Positions 1 to 12,700 of a stretch of DNA of 64,000 nt are shown here, one piece after another (the first letter of the stretch is position 1; the number at the start of each line of letters is the position of its first letter). Both the position numbers and the translations under genes were made by a program. Source of the DNA: Atherinomorus stipes (taxonomy: Eukaryota; Chordata; Actinopteri; Atheriniformes; Atherinidae); assembly GCA_023101725.1 (NCBI GenBank), contig JALJCO010003983.1, positions 1 to 64,000 of the forward strand. The letters are read 5' to 3'. The notes under the pieces are model-generated. The model ran no database searches. It saw only the letters and a program-made list of their open reading frames with translations, and was not told where the DNA came from.

Positions 1-185
1 GAAGACTATCATCAATAAGTACAGTTTATGACTACATCTTTAAATACATATTAAAACTCACCATGCAACAAAATTTAAAATTCAAGTTTCTTTTTAAAAA
101 CGTATCTTCTGGGACTAAAAAGGTGGAACCATTTGGCTTATTATTTGCGTTCAGTGCAAATCTCAGCATCACTGATCGTTTCAGG

Positions 186-408
186 CAGGGATAGACAAAG
201 TCAGGCCTCAATCACCATAGTTGTGGAGGGTTTGGATGTTTCCTGCTGCAGCACACCTGAATCAGTATAATGGGTCAGCATGCTTGGGCAGAACTTGACA
301 ACAAGCTGTTTAAGTGAGCATTTTAAGTTGAATCAGGTGTGTTGGAGCAGGAAAATATCTAAAACCTGCAGGACTGCAGTCCCCAAGAACCATAGTAGCC
401 CATCCTTG
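186..408. mobile_element. hAT-like palindromic MITE
   Basis: A non-coding element of about 223 bp with inverted ends CAGGGATAG and CATCCTTG. Its interior (AATCAGGTGTGTTGGAGCAGG) is shared with 5296-5499 and, in part, with 10157-10375. Flanking 8-mers agree at only 5 of 8 positions, consistent with an old insertion. Confidence 0.55.
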
Positions 409-3021
409 GTATAGGGTTTTAGAACAGCATTTTTCTATAACATTTTTTTCTTAGGGAAGGGTTTTTTGCTTATTTCAGAATAAATAAAAGCCAAACTGTT
501 CTGCATGTATAAAATCATGGCTTGGTTGTTAAAGTGTAGAGGCGCTAAACTGACCTGTTTTGGTGTATTGTCAACAAAAGCAGGTCTGGAGTTGGTAAAA
601 TGATGCTCTATAAATGTTGCATGATGATCAAGGAGATGGCAGTGATGATGTAGAACATCATATAAAACGACATATGATAATACATTACATATTGTATGTA
701 TTGTATTGTATTGTACTTGGGCAGCTATGGTCAGGAAAAACAGTAACAAAGTAAAAGATTGCTCTCAGATTTAAAGAAAGTAGTCTGTTGATTGCACACA
801 CCTAACCAACCTAGCCTCCAGCCTCTGGGCTAGAAACATGAGCATTGGAATTAGACATATATTTTGAGGTTGAGAAGACTACAAAATACGTAAAATTGTA
901 GAAACACTGGGATAATAATGCGCATGTGTTAACCTCTTTACGGGAATCATCCTCACTTCAAATTACCGCCATGTTTTTGGTTTGTCCTGCTTTCCAGGAA
1001 GCTGGTAGTTTCAGCTGAGTCAAGCACAATGGAAAAACTTTGGATGAAGATGAAAAAACAACTGAAACAGACCAGACTACTAAATTAAATTCCCTCCAAA
1101 TCCAAAACAGGCTTCAAGTGCCAGAAACTTTGTTTCATAGAGCAATTGGGTCTCATTCTCAGCCACCTGTGTATATCCCCTCCCTTTTAGATTGCTTCAC
1201 CTTGCAGTACATGGATAATAATTCAGAAATAAAGATTCAATAATGGCCTCTGTTTTCATATATGAGTTCTGAAAGACAAAGAAAATCTCTATCTAGTTCT
1301 CATGGTTTCCTTCATCACTTATTTACACCTTGATGTCACATTACCTAAACAGCATGCAAAAAAATCTTTTTGTGATGAGATTTTTTTTTTCTTGGTTACC
1401 GCAAAAGAAATGAATGATTCAGGTGGGTGGACACCAATGTTGTTAAATGGCTTAAACAGCCCAAACTGCAAAGATTAAACACAATGATTCAAATAGTGTT
1501 TGAGGATGAAAGTGGGAGCAGCAACTATATCACAGCAGCAGCATCAGTGAACTATCTTTGCACATTAACTATCGTTATTTACTCCATTTCACTCTGTTCT
1601 CTCCTCTTCTCTACCCTTTTTTGGTCTCAGTCTTCATACTTTTCTCCATTTGGCTTTATGTGAGTCTAACTGCAGCCCTGCTCTGGCCAACTGCTGCAAT
1701 GCTATTTTCTTTGGGAAATAGCCCAAAATTTTATTGGCTATGCCAGAAACAGCCAAACACGTCATGTTTTTAACATGACTGTGATTCTTAACCATTTCCT
1801 GGGGTAAATTGCTGTAAGAAAAGAAATATTAATTATTTCCAGGGCTCTTTTGGCTATGGTTATAACAATAATAATAGTTCTGGTTGGCTATGACTCATAT
1901 GTATGGAAATGCAGGAGGACAAAATCATAACCAAGCTCTGAGGGGAATGACTCACACTGACAGAACATGTTGCATTATTTCCCAGCAGCATATGTCTCTG
2001 CATGGAGAAAGCATTAAGAACCTCCTGGAAGGAGTTTCCCAGAGTTTTCTCTGTTGGAATTACAAGCCCATTAAAACCCCTTACAACTGAGGAAAGAAAA
2101 CTGGTTTGTAATAAGGCAAAACAAGTTTGGTTTTTCTTCCACTTGATCTCTAAGTTTTGCCTAAAATATCACTGTGCTGACTAGAAAATGTCCCTGACAA
2201 AAAGAAAATGAAGTTTTAAAGTCCATAATTCAGTGAGACATTTGTAAAACCATTTGAACCTTTCCTTACATCTATTTTTGCTGACTTTGTAACTTTTCCT
2301 AAGACACAATGCAAACTCTCAACTAAGAATGTGTCTTGTCCTGCAGCTTTGAACAGATGATTAAAGAAGTTCCAAGTAAACAAGTGTGATCTCATCGCTG
2401 TGCATGTGCATGCACTTGTGTATTTGATGTCTTCCTCCATTTCTAACCTCCTATAATTACACAGATCATTCTTCCCTCAGGGAATCCAGCAGATGACATC
2501 AGACAGACCATCAGTGGGTTACACATTTAAAAGTAAGGAGCTGGAACATCTTCACGTATTCACATGTCATAAAGGTCTATTTGATCCACTCTTTATCTGA
2601 CTCACTGGAAACTTTGATGCAATGGATTTGAAGTGAACATACAGGTAAAGAAAATTACATAAAGGCTGGCAGCTACCTTTTAATGCCTGCTTGGGTGTCA
2701 AGCAAACTTCTTCCTTAGAACTATGTATACATAGTATATCAGGCTGAACTATAGTTGAACTAAACATTGGTGAAACGAATACAGTGCAATCTACATACGA
2801 AGTCTGTGGTTGCTGATTCGACAATGTTATGGTGAGGGGTTGTGAAAGTTTTAGTTTGTTGTGGAGATGCTTTGGTCAGTGCTGGGTGTCTCACAGACAA
2901 AGAGGAAGTCTAGAGGTTTCTGACGAAAGGTCAATGCAGAGAAGTACATTTTATTAGAAAAGTCTGGCTGAAGTGGAAAATAGGAAGCTGAACTTTGTCC
3001 TTTTTTATTTCTCAAAAGACG
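409..3021. other. intergenic, no gene recognised
   Basis: AT-rich sequence with only short open frames and no recognisable protein, RNA gene or long repeat. Confidence 0.6.
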
Positions 3022-3390
3022 TCAAAGAAAGTATGATTCATTTACAGCCATCCATCCATTATCTACCACTTTTCCAAGGTCAGGTTGAGGCAGCTTTAAC
3101 AGAGAACCCCAGACTTTCTTTTCCTCAGCCACTTCTTCCAGCCCATCCAGGGGAAGCCCAAGGCATTCCCATGCCAGCCGAAAGACATAGTCCCTCCGAC
3201 ATGTCCTGGGTCTTCCCCAGGACCTCTTTCGGATGGGATGTGTCTGAAACGCATCAGCACGCAGGCATCCAGCAGCATCCCAACCAGATGCCCGAGACAC
3301 CTCATCTGGCTCATCTTGATGCAGAAGAGCTCTACTCTGAGCCTCTCCCAGATGCCCAGATTCGAGAATAAGGACTGCAATTGCCAATTC
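3022..3390 (-). mobile_element. non-LTR retrotransposon C-terminal fragment
   Basis: The minus-strand reading contains GRPRTCRRDYVFRLAWECLG, a Trp/Arg-rich block that recurs at the C terminus of fish LINE ORF2 proteins. It is followed by the usual VVDNGWMA end and a short TGGA-type tail (about 3047-3062). The copy is 5' truncated. I am not sure of the LINE clade. Confidence 0.6.
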
Positions 3391-3982
3391 ATGTCATTTC
3401 AAGTCATATGTCCTTGTTGTTTGGTTTGTGCATGCTTTTTTTGTTTTTCACTGCTAATTGCACAACATGCTTTGTGATTAATTTTGGTTGAGATTTGGAG
3501 AAAGCTGCATTAGAAGTCTGCATAATTTCTAACCATAATTACAGACATATTTAGCAACAGCATATCTACAGCAGTGCTGAACTCCTGCCTACCAGCTCAT
3601 AAAAGTGTAATCTGTAAGTATCCAGACAGATTTATACTGAATAAAAATACATCAACAAAAATACAATCTGCAACATTTAAAGGGAAAGAGCAAGCTAGAG
3701 CTGTGTGTGACCAGTATTTCACTTCATGTAGATAAAGAGAAACTTTCTGTTTGGCCTTCACTGTTGTGGCTGTATTATTAATGGTAAGAAGAAAATTACA
3801 CTGCAAGCCATTTTGATGATTCATCTTCTACAGATAAAAACACATTTTGCACAGTTGGGGTGTAGAGCCCATTATGCTGTGTTTCAGGGTTTTTAGTTCA
3901 AACCTCAACTCCTTCATGTTTCTAAAGCAGCTTTCAGACTTGTATTGCGGAACATGTGCAGCGAAGTCCATCCGCTCTTTAA

Positions 3983-4408
3983 CCAGACTCGTGTTTTCTA
4001 ACATGTTGCTTCCTTGCGGACTTATTGCGCCCCGGCCATGTTCAGACATCAGGAAATGTTGCAGATAAGTCAACACAGCCACACTTTCCCTTCAACTCTG
4101 TCCAGGACATTTTCTTGTGTTCAGCCAAAACGACATGCCACAACATTTTCACTCTTGTGACTTGGGGTCCCAAGAGTGACATGTCGGTACATGTCCGCTA
4201 CATCTCCGAAGTAAAAGAGCAGTACGCATGTCTGAATGTAAGCAGTATAAAGGACAAAGCCCGCCGTATTGCCGCTTTCCAGTGCAAGTCTGAAAGGGGC
4301 TCAGTGTGCTTGGGCAAGAAAGTAAAACTCCACGTTGTTTCCTTTGACAAGCAAGTATCTTCCAGGAGCTCTTTCTCCATTGATATGGATGTGATTTACT
4401 ACAAATGA
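3983..4408 (+). CDS. unidentified open frame, possible terminal exon
   Basis: An uninterrupted frame of 142 codons (including the stop), well above the surrounding background and richer in CpG. A possible acceptor (CATGTTCAG ending at 4045, with CTAAC upstream) would make 4046-4408 a last coding exon starting in phase 0. It ends DVIYYK, and AATAAA follows about 10 bases after the stop. The predicted peptide is basic, with several cysteines (for example ACLNVSS, FQCKSERGSVCLGKK) and no obvious domain, signal peptide or membrane segment. I do not recognise it and see no upstream exon. It could also be an old transposon remnant or chance. Confidence 0.3.
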   Translation, partial: PDSCFLTCCFLADLLRPGHVQTSGNVADKSTQPHFPFNSVQDIFLCSAKTTCHNIFTLVTWGPKSDMSVHVRYISEVKEQYACLNVSSIKDKARRIAAFQCKSERGSVCLGKKVKLHVVSFDKQVSSRSSFSIDMDVIYYK

Positions 4409-5295
4409 GAGAAAATAGAAAATAAAACTCGACTGCCACATAAAGGTAGAGTCCGGAGTTTCACCCCTGAAAATAAACGCTAGACTTGTGTGAGTGAAAT
4501 CCAGCTTAATCTGTACCTTTGAGCCTCTACTTTCGTGTGTGGCAAGTTTTGTTTGCAACTCCCCTGTGTGTATTATACCTTTTTTCCTTTGTTTTGGTGT
4601 GTTTGAGACGTTTCTGGGTGGAGATTTCCGTGTTGTCTCCAGCCAATGACAGAGCTAAGGGCGTAGTGTTTTGTTGGGATAAACTCTTCGATTGGAGATA
4701 ACTTTTTTTTTTCTTTTTTTTAATGTTAATTGTAGCCAACACCAGATTCACTCGATAAAAATGGTGGATGCAGCAAATAAAAGGAAGTATTTTGTGGCGA
4801 AAAGAGCTTTAGATGTGCACGCTTGAAAACCAGGGTTTAATGTTAGTTTGATTTTCACCCACTTTCAAGCCGTGAAGGAGATGCTTGGGGCTGAGGAGCG
4901 ATGTGACCATTAGCCCAAGGGGAGGGGCTCTCAGTTTGAATGGTGTTTACAAACAGAAACGGGAAAACATTCTGTACTCTACCTTTAAATAACTCTAACT
5001 TTTTGCATTTTGCTGAATGCAGTTTTTAGGTTTTTGAAAAGCACAAATATTTTATACAATGTTTGCATTTTGCTAAGTGGTATGTCATGTACAGTACAGT
5101 ATTTTGAATAAATGCAGAATGTTAACATGATTCGCGTTCCTTCTTTTATTTTTTATTTTTTATTATTTTTTTTTTTTTTTTGCTTTTGCTTTTGGTAAAC
5201 AGGCTTGGGAGAGTTTTGGTTCTTGTCCGGTCAACAGTAACATCAACAGATAAGCTCTCATTATGAGAGAAAGCTGAGTTGGGATAGATCTAAAA

Positions 5296-5499
5296 CAGGG
5301 TTACTCAATTTGGTCCTATAATGGCCGCAGTCCAGCAGGTTTTCCATCGTCTCTGTGCTCCAGCACAAGTTAATGAGTCATTTGTGCAGAGCTTGACTGG
5401 TTATTGGATCTATTTAATTTGAGTCAGGTGTGTTAGAGCAGGGAGAGATGGAAAATCTGCTGGATTGCAGCCCTGTTATGATTGAATTAAGTAACCCTG
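5296..5499. mobile_element. hAT-like palindromic MITE
   Basis: The left end CAGGGTTACTCAATT pairs with the right end AATTAAGTAACCCTG, and both arms carry CCAGCAG/CTGCTGG. The interior GAGTCAGGTGTGTTAGAGCAG is shared with the copy at 186-408. No clear target duplication was found. Confidence 0.6.
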
Positions 5500-5841
5500 A
5501 TCACGTCCAGCTGATGGGCCCATACTTGACTCCAACAGCTGTCGCTGTTTCAGCCTGTTAATCCAATCCTGTCACTGTCATTTTCATATCTCTTCTTTCA
5601 TATTTTCTTTGTTTTTTACCGATGTCACTAAGGAACATACAAGTGACTATTTGCTTAAAGACAACAAAAACAGATAGAAATTAAGTGTTAAATCTGAACT
5701 CTGAAGCTGACATTCATTCAAAAAGATATTTGGTATCAGTAGTTACAACCCTGGGAAAATATATCTTTCTTAACTATGAACACAATTCAGAGCTTTGAGC
5801 AAACAAGGCCTATAAAAGTGCAGGCATTAGCATTTAGATTT

Positions 5842-7470
5842 ACAATGATGCTTAAAAGTTTATGAGCCATTCAAAATGTCTAATTTTCTGCATGAAAATA
5901 AACATAATCGGATTTTCACAGAAGTCCTAAAAAAGGTTAATGAGAAATTATTTATACAATTGAAACAAAAGTATGTCATTAAACGGGGAAATTAAAAAAA
6001 AAAAAAAAAAGATATATAACTGAGTGGTAAAAACACAAACCTTTAGGCTAATAAGTGGAGTCAGGTGTTTCCACTCACTGCAATGGCAAACAGCTGTGAG
6101 ATCCGTTTTATTTAAAACAAGGATCTTCATAGTCTTATCTTTACAACACATGCTTCAGGAAGTACATCAGGACAGAATGAGTTCTTTTAAAAAGATCACA
6201 AAAGAAAAAAAAATACCAACATCAAATTATCTTCTTTTTTAAAAGAAAAACTTATCTTCTTTTACTTTCTCACACAAAAGACAAAGCATCTGAAAGCAAG
6301 CAACATATTACAGACAAGCAGAAGCATGCACATACAGCATCCATACATATATTAGCGTGCAAACAACACATTTTTAAAATGACTCACAGCAAGACATACA
6401 TAAAACTAGACTCAGTTATTAATTGTAGACCTGTGAAAGCATGAATGTCCTGTGTTTGGCTTTGAATCAGAATCTGGTTACCCAATGAGCAAGTCAGAGA
6501 TATGCTGGAGGGCCGAGATGTTCAAGGCTTTATGGACTATGAGTTTTTTAAGGATGATTGGACAGTTGGCCAGTGAAGGGACGTTAGTACTGGAGCGATA
6601 TGTTCAGATTTCGGTGCTGGATTATGAATAAGTTAAAGTCATGATTATCTGGGTACTCCTGTGAATAGAGGAAAAACAGGGAAAATGCCAGTTGTTGGTT
6701 AAATGTCTTATTTGTGGTAGTTTGGGCATTGAGTCTGTTGCAATAATTTGGTTAGATGGCAAGGAGGAAATAGATGGATTACTATATGAAGCTTTTATTG
6801 TCTGACCAAGAAAAAAGTTAAAAAAGAAAAAAAAAGGGAACATTTAAGAAGACTGCAGAAACTACTAAAATTTGTTTAAGAACCATCCAATGCATTATTG
6901 AAAACTGGAAGATTGTCTACTAGGAAGAAATGTAGCTGGGAAAAAACTTTGAATGATCATCTGTGATCACTTAATTAAACATTTGGTGAAATCAAATCAA
7001 AGAGAAATAACAGTAGAACTCAGTACTAAGTTTAATAGTGAAAGAACATTTCCACACACAATGTGAAGGGAACTCAAAGGATTGGAACTGAACACCTGTG
7101 TAGCCAAACAAAAACCACTAATCAGTGAGACTAACAGGAGAAAAAGGCTTTAATTTGCTAAGAAGTATAAAGATTGGACTCTGGAGCTATGGAAGAAAGC
7201 CATGTTGTCCAAGGATCTACCCTGTTCTAGAGTGATAGGTGCATTAGAGGGGAAGCATGGGAGAATTGTCAGTCTTTTTAGCATCACTATATAGCTTTTC
7301 TTACCTAATCTGCTTGTTCTAAAAAGTTTCCATTCCTTTTTTTTTTTTTTTTTTTTTTTTTTGGCATCATCATCTGTCCTCATCATACATAAATTGTTCT
7401 GCAGCAAGCATAACACACTTCCAGCAAGTGTTAAAGAGAGGGTGTTTTTTTACGGGAAGCAGTTGTGAAA
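5842..7470 (+). mobile_element. old Tc1-like transposon remnant
   Basis: The left part (5842-5960), with AAGTTTATGAGCCATTCAAA and TTCACAGAAGTCCTAAAA, resembles Tc1 inverted-repeat ends common in fish. The right part (6840-7250) reads as a decayed transposase, with AGATTGGACTCTGGAGCTAT followed by GGAAGAAAGCCATGTTGTCC. Many stops and frame changes are present. The 6245-6830 stretch may be a separate insertion. The right end is uncertain; a 30-base T run lies at about 7337-7362. Confidence 0.55.
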
Positions 7471-8805
7471 CTGGTCACAGAGGTCATAAATCATAATAAT
7501 CTATACCTTACCTTACACAAGTGTTCTGCTATGACTTCAGCAACTCCACAAGAATGTCCCCCTTTTCTGAAATGAATTCTTACTGACAAATTATATTTCT
7601 GTCATCATCAAAATGATTCCACAGCAACTCAAATTCCACAAGATCATCATTTCTGAGAAATTTTAGGGCTTATGTATTCTCTTGTTCTGACATTAAAGCT
7701 TCCCTTGGTCTGCATTACTGGAAATATTCAGACTTCCCATCAACACTTTTTTTTTCTTGGAAGCCTTTTTATTTGGCTGTTCTTCTCATTACAAACAATA
7801 AGAGAAACGGTAAAGTCAGTGGTTGATACTGTTCATTGCATGTGTGTTCGCTTGTGCAGAACTACGTTAGAGCTTGTTATTGACTTAAATAACATAGACC
7901 CAGACAGTGAGTCCCTGCAGACTAGACCAATGAAAACAGCACCTCTTTTTTTGTGGTCCTATTTAGAATGACCCTTTTCCTTGTGCAAATGCAGGCGGTC
8001 TGACTGTACATGTAAAGCTCACACACACACACACCCACACACTCATTTCATCTCAGCAGGGCCTCTGCCTGCAGTGGAAACTCCTGAAAGTGACATCATC
8101 ACTCTTAGACATTGAATGATATAAAGAAAAGGGTAGATTTAGCCTCTTGAGACCGCTAACATCACAACACTGTAGCATGCATGAAGTTATTGTCATTATT
8201 GTACCAAAGCTAGGAAGCGAGGAAGGCCTGGAGCAGTAATCATGGATTCTTACTAAGAGACACACAAGATGACAAAAACAACAACAAATGATAGCTTAGA
8301 ATAGAGAAACAGTGATTTTATTCTGGGAAGTTATAAAACCTTGCTTAATAAAAGAAAAATAATAATTAAAAAAAAAAATATATATATCAATGGAGGAATC
8401 ATCTCTCCATGTCCCGGATGGCTCCGGATGGCCGTTGTGTACTTATTCCCTATCATATCCTTCCCTTCCATCATTTGTCCATCTCAAGAGCCACCTTTAA
8501 ACAAACATTGGTGGGGTTGAGCTATTCCTTGATATGTTTATCTGCTTTGGAAGATAAGAGTTTCTGGGGAATTCTTGTGCTTACTTGTGCTTGACCTTCT
8601 CTGGATTGGAAGCATATGGCTTCATTGCATAACATAGAAAAAGAAGGCAGGCATGGGGAGAAATAACTTCACGTAATTATGAGAAATGGTAAGCCAGAAG
8701 GTTTCCTGTGTGAATTTAAATTCTGACCACTGGCCTCCTCGGTAGAACTTGGGCTCTTTTGCACATACCTGAAAACAAATGGTGTCAGCGTGTCTTTTTC
8801 CTAGG

Positions 8806-8875
8806 AAATCAATCAATCAAATCAATCAAAACTTTATTTCTAAAGCGCTTTAACATACAGTTTAGCACAGTTTGA
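8806..8875 (-). mobile_element. LINE 3' tail fragment
   Basis: On the minus strand AAGCGCTTTAGAAATAAAG is followed by repeated TTGA units, the tail form of L2-type LINEs. No coding part is attached. Confidence 0.45.
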
Positions 8876-9648
8876 CACTGCAGAGTACTGCTGTTGTATA
8901 AACTTTGAGAAGTTACTTGATCCTTGAGTTTCTGGTTGCAAACAGAGATGTGAATAAAAATAGAAAAAGGGTTGTAGAAGAGAAAGAAAAAGGGACAGCT
9001 TTGTAAGTATAACAGAAAACGACTGAGTTTACAAATTGGCTTTATTTTGTCCGGTCTACCAACCGGAAAGTTGGTGGATCAGTTTCAGGCTTCCCCTGAC
9101 TCCATGCTTAAGTGTCCTTTGGCAAGAGATGGAACTCCAGGTTGCCACCCAATGTGTCAATCGGGGTATGAATGAGTGTGACGAACAAGAATAATGTTAT
9201 CTGTAAAATTATGAAGTCCTTGAACATTCCATCATCTACACAACATAATATTATCAAAAGCTTCTGAGAATCTTGAGAAATCTCTGTGCACAGGGTAATA
9301 CACTCAAAAAATCATACTTTCCCATTATATCCAGGTCCTCACATGGAAGTGCATTAAGGCAGGGGCACTTCCAGAAATAATAGCCCACAAACACTTTTTA
9401 TCCTCATCATTCAGAAACCACCCAGCTTGTTAGCAGCAACAAGTTCATAAACTTGAATCTCTAGGGTATGGTGTTGGATTGGGTGCAGGAGAAACAACTT
9501 GCAGTTGCAGTTGGAGAAATATATCAAAATTGAAAAGCACAGATTTCAGAGCAACTCCCATCCAGATTGTATCTCTATTTCAGTGAGACAACAGGCACAT
9601 TTGCCCTGTAGGAACCTTTAGAAGTTCGTTTTTGTTTTTTCTGTTTTT

Positions 9649-10150
9649 TTAACACTCAAATAGATAGGAACCAGAGACCACGGCTCTCAGTTCCTATAAT
9701 CATTTTAGTTCCTACTCTGAGCCAGAGTCTTTTCAGGGTTCCATAGGTACCCATATGACGTACGTAGGTGTTAAGTATTTTGTCGCCCCTAAATGCAAAC
9801 AACAGAATAACATCTTACATGTTTACAGACTCGACACAGATACAACCGGCGCAGGCTTAATATGTTAAACTTATACAGTATGTCATCTCCTTTGTCTGTA
9901 GCGCTCTGCTCTCCTTTCTTCCTCCATGAAACAAAGAAGTTTTGCCTGCTGCTTGATTCTTCTTCTCTTGTCTCTTTCAGACAAGACCCTGAGCGCTTTG
10001 CTTTACAGCTCCATAAAATCAGCTGATCAAAGTGGTCTGCAAACACGATTCCAGCACACGGATAGAGACTGCTTAATCTTTTGACAGTTGTGGCCTGTGC
10101 GAAGTTCCAGGTTTAGCACCCCTAGAAACCAAAAGTTACACAGGGTCCCT
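9649..10150. repeat. possible TTAA-type DNA transposon remnant
   Basis: The right end (10090-10150) reads, on the minus strand, TTAAAGGGACCCTGTGTAAC. This resembles the right end of the element at 42615-43365 (TTAAAGACACACAACGTAAC). The left boundary is unclear. The interior has no usable frame. Confidence 0.3.
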
Positions 10151-10156
10151 TTAAGC

Positions 10157-10375
10157 CAGGACTGCCCAAGTCCAGTCCTCGAGAGCTACTATCCTGCATA
10201 TTTTGGTTGAATCCCTTCTCAAACACGGCTAAATCAAATGAATGGCTCGTTACTAGTCTCTGAAAAGCTGAATGGCATGAGAGATTTAACCATTTGATTC
10301 AGGTGTTTGTTGGAGACGGTATGCTCTTAAAATTGCTGGATAGTAGCTCTCGAGGACCAGACTTGGGCATCCCTG
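10157..10375. mobile_element. hAT-like MITE with perfect 8-bp target duplication
   Basis: The ends CAGGACTGCCCAAG and CTTGGGCATCCCTG form inverted repeats that extend through CCTCGAGAGCTACTATCC. The 8-mer CTTTAAGC occurs exactly on both sides (10149-10156 and 10376-10383). An 8-bp duplication is the hallmark of the hAT superfamily. It has no coding capacity, so it was moved by a transposase made elsewhere. Confidence 0.85.
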
Positions 10376-11816
10376 CTTTAAGCTCATCATATGCAATATA
10401 TAAGAAAAAGTACTGTCAGACAAGAAAGGTACAACAGTCTTCTTGCAAAGCTTCAAGTGCTGGTCTCCTCAGTTCCCAAATGTTTACATGCTGTTTTTTC
10501 CAGGAAAAGGAGGGCGCTATACAGTAATCAACAAGGCCTGGTTCCAACATTTTTTAGATTTTACTATTTTCATGAAATAAAATTGCACTTTAAAGCTTTA
10601 AAATGTTTTCTATGTTCTATTGTTAATAATGTATTTATTTACGAGTTTTTCAAATCATGTCTTTCTCTGTAGAGACATGGCAGAAAATTAGCAATGGCTG
10701 ATTTACACAGTATCTCATCTTTTTGGATCATGGATTGTAAATAGAACCATTGCATCACTATGTTTATTTCCTGCAAACATAGTCTTTTATACTGTACTTG
10801 TAAGTCTACTGTTACATCACCCCACTAAACTTAACAGCAGAAGCTCCTCTAGTTGCTCTACTAGGAAAAGCGTCCTGGATGCAATTTTTTTTTTTGTTTT
10901 TGTTTGTTAATCTTATGCTTTCAGTTTACTTTTCATTTCCACCACTACCACACCCTTTATTTCCTACTCATTTAGTTGCTCATTTCCTCTCTAATTTGCT
11001 CAATAAAATATTCTGCCCTGTAGCACAGCAGCATTTTATTCCTTCAGTCTGAGGAACAAATTCAGTCATAACACAAATATTTCTGGAAGCATCCAAACTA
11101 CTTCACCATCTCTGCAATCCATGCTCCCTAAACTAACTACTTCTGGAACCGATTTTTATCCAAACCATAAAGCACAATCGGTCCACAATCCTCTTGTCAT
11201 GCATGCCATACCTCTTTACTATTTCTTTTTATTTAACAGTAGCAGGCACCATTTATCACATAATGTACGCAATATTATTTGCCAGAAAATGCCATACTGC
11301 GAGAGCTGAATTTAGCTGAGTAGTTGGAGAGTGCAGATCTGTTTATTTCTTGGTTGAAGTGCTGAGAAAATTAAGATCTTTGCAGGTTAAGGGCGCTGTG
11401 ACTGATGGTGCAGTCTGGAAAGAACAGAGTCCGACTTTAAGCTGATATAACGCAGCTGTCTGACAGATTGCATTACACTGAAATGCCCAGACGGCTCACA
11501 TCAACTTTGGTTGGCCACATTTAATCAGTTGTGAAGAAAGGTGAAACACAGTTGGGATAAAGAAAAAGCTCTTTAGAAAAACAGGTCTGGGTTGATGGAT
11601 GAGTATTTATCACCCTAAAAAGAAACTCCTCCAGATGTTCAGAGTATAACACATGCCAAAATTCACATAGGTCAGCAAAAATAAACAATTATAAATACAT
11701 CTCATTTACAGTGTGGAGGCGCATTCATCCTAAAGTGTAATAGGGCAAAAAGGCAAGCTTTCACACTCACCAAAAGTGGTAGTGGTAAGCTGTTTTGGAG
11801 CTTCAATTAACCTGTA

Positions 11817-12453
11817 TTACAGTTTTTCTCTATTGGTTTGGCTCATTTCTCGAATCAGAAATTACATTCTCAAAACTCTAAGATCATTTGGCTGAACAGT
11901 CTTACAGTAAACAAAAAAAAAAAAAGAAAAAAGAAAAAAAATCACTAAAAAAAAGTGTATAGCATAATATAGCAACTGTAATATAAACACAAACAAAAAA
12001 TAAGGAAATCTTTGTGCAGCCTATAGCACTGTAAAGAAGGCTGGAGTTTCACACATTTTATTTTCTGTATTATGGTCTTCACTAGTTTTGACAGTTGAAC
12101 AGACTGAACTGCATGTGCTGACTTCTATAATGAAATGATGCTGATATGTTTTGGAGAGAACAATGATTAGACTGAGAATCAACAATCAGTTTAGATCAAT
12201 AAGATCTATTTACTTGGAAACTGTGCTAAATGTAGGATAACTGTGCTAACTGTGGGCTAACTGTTCTCAATCATTTGCAAAGATATCATGAAACTTTGAG
12301 ACATGTACTAAGATATTTGCAATTTAATGAAATAAATGAGATATGCAATTATGTTGTGAACAATTGCCAAATGGTTTGGAGATTTGTCCATGTTGTTTTG
12401 AGAAAGTAATTTCTGATTTGAGAAATGAGCCAAACCGATTGAGAAAAATGCTA
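11817..12453. mobile_element. DNA transposon derivative with about 58-bp inverted repeats
   Basis: The left end near 11818-11876 (GGTTTGGCTCATTTCTCGAA) and the inverted right end near 12395-12452 (GGTTTGGCTCATTTCTCAAA on the minus strand) match over roughly 55-60 bases. The 0.5-kb interior is A-rich with no transposase. Target duplication and family were not determined. Confidence 0.6.
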
Positions 12454-12539
12454 ACAAAAAAAATCTGCATGCAGGACATAATGAGTATACTGAAGCCGGT
12501 GTATTTTAGTTTGAGTAATGGTTTCTTACTGCCTGCAGT

Positions 12540-12700
12540 ATGAATAAATCACTAAAAGGCCGGGGATAGAGGACCTCAGGGTCTGGGAGGGCTCCTAATT
12601 TTAAAAGCAGGTCAGCTAAATAAGAAGGCTCAAGACCATTAAGACATTTACAAACTACAAAAATAGCCTTAAAATCAAGATGTAAACTCACCAAAAGATT
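12540..12700 (-). mobile_element. L2-type LINE 3' fragment
   Basis: The minus-strand reading VCKCLNGLEPSYLADLL near 12655-12605 resembles the C-terminal block of the L2 element at 14445-16795 (YKALNGLGPKYISDLL). It is short, with no other parts nearby. Confidence 0.5.

Larger units (their letters stand above)
7471..10156. other. intergenic, repeats only
   Basis: Apart from the LINE tail at 8806-8875, a short (CA)n at about 8021-8041 and the possible transposon remnant before 10150, I see no coding or RNA gene here. Confidence 0.55.
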
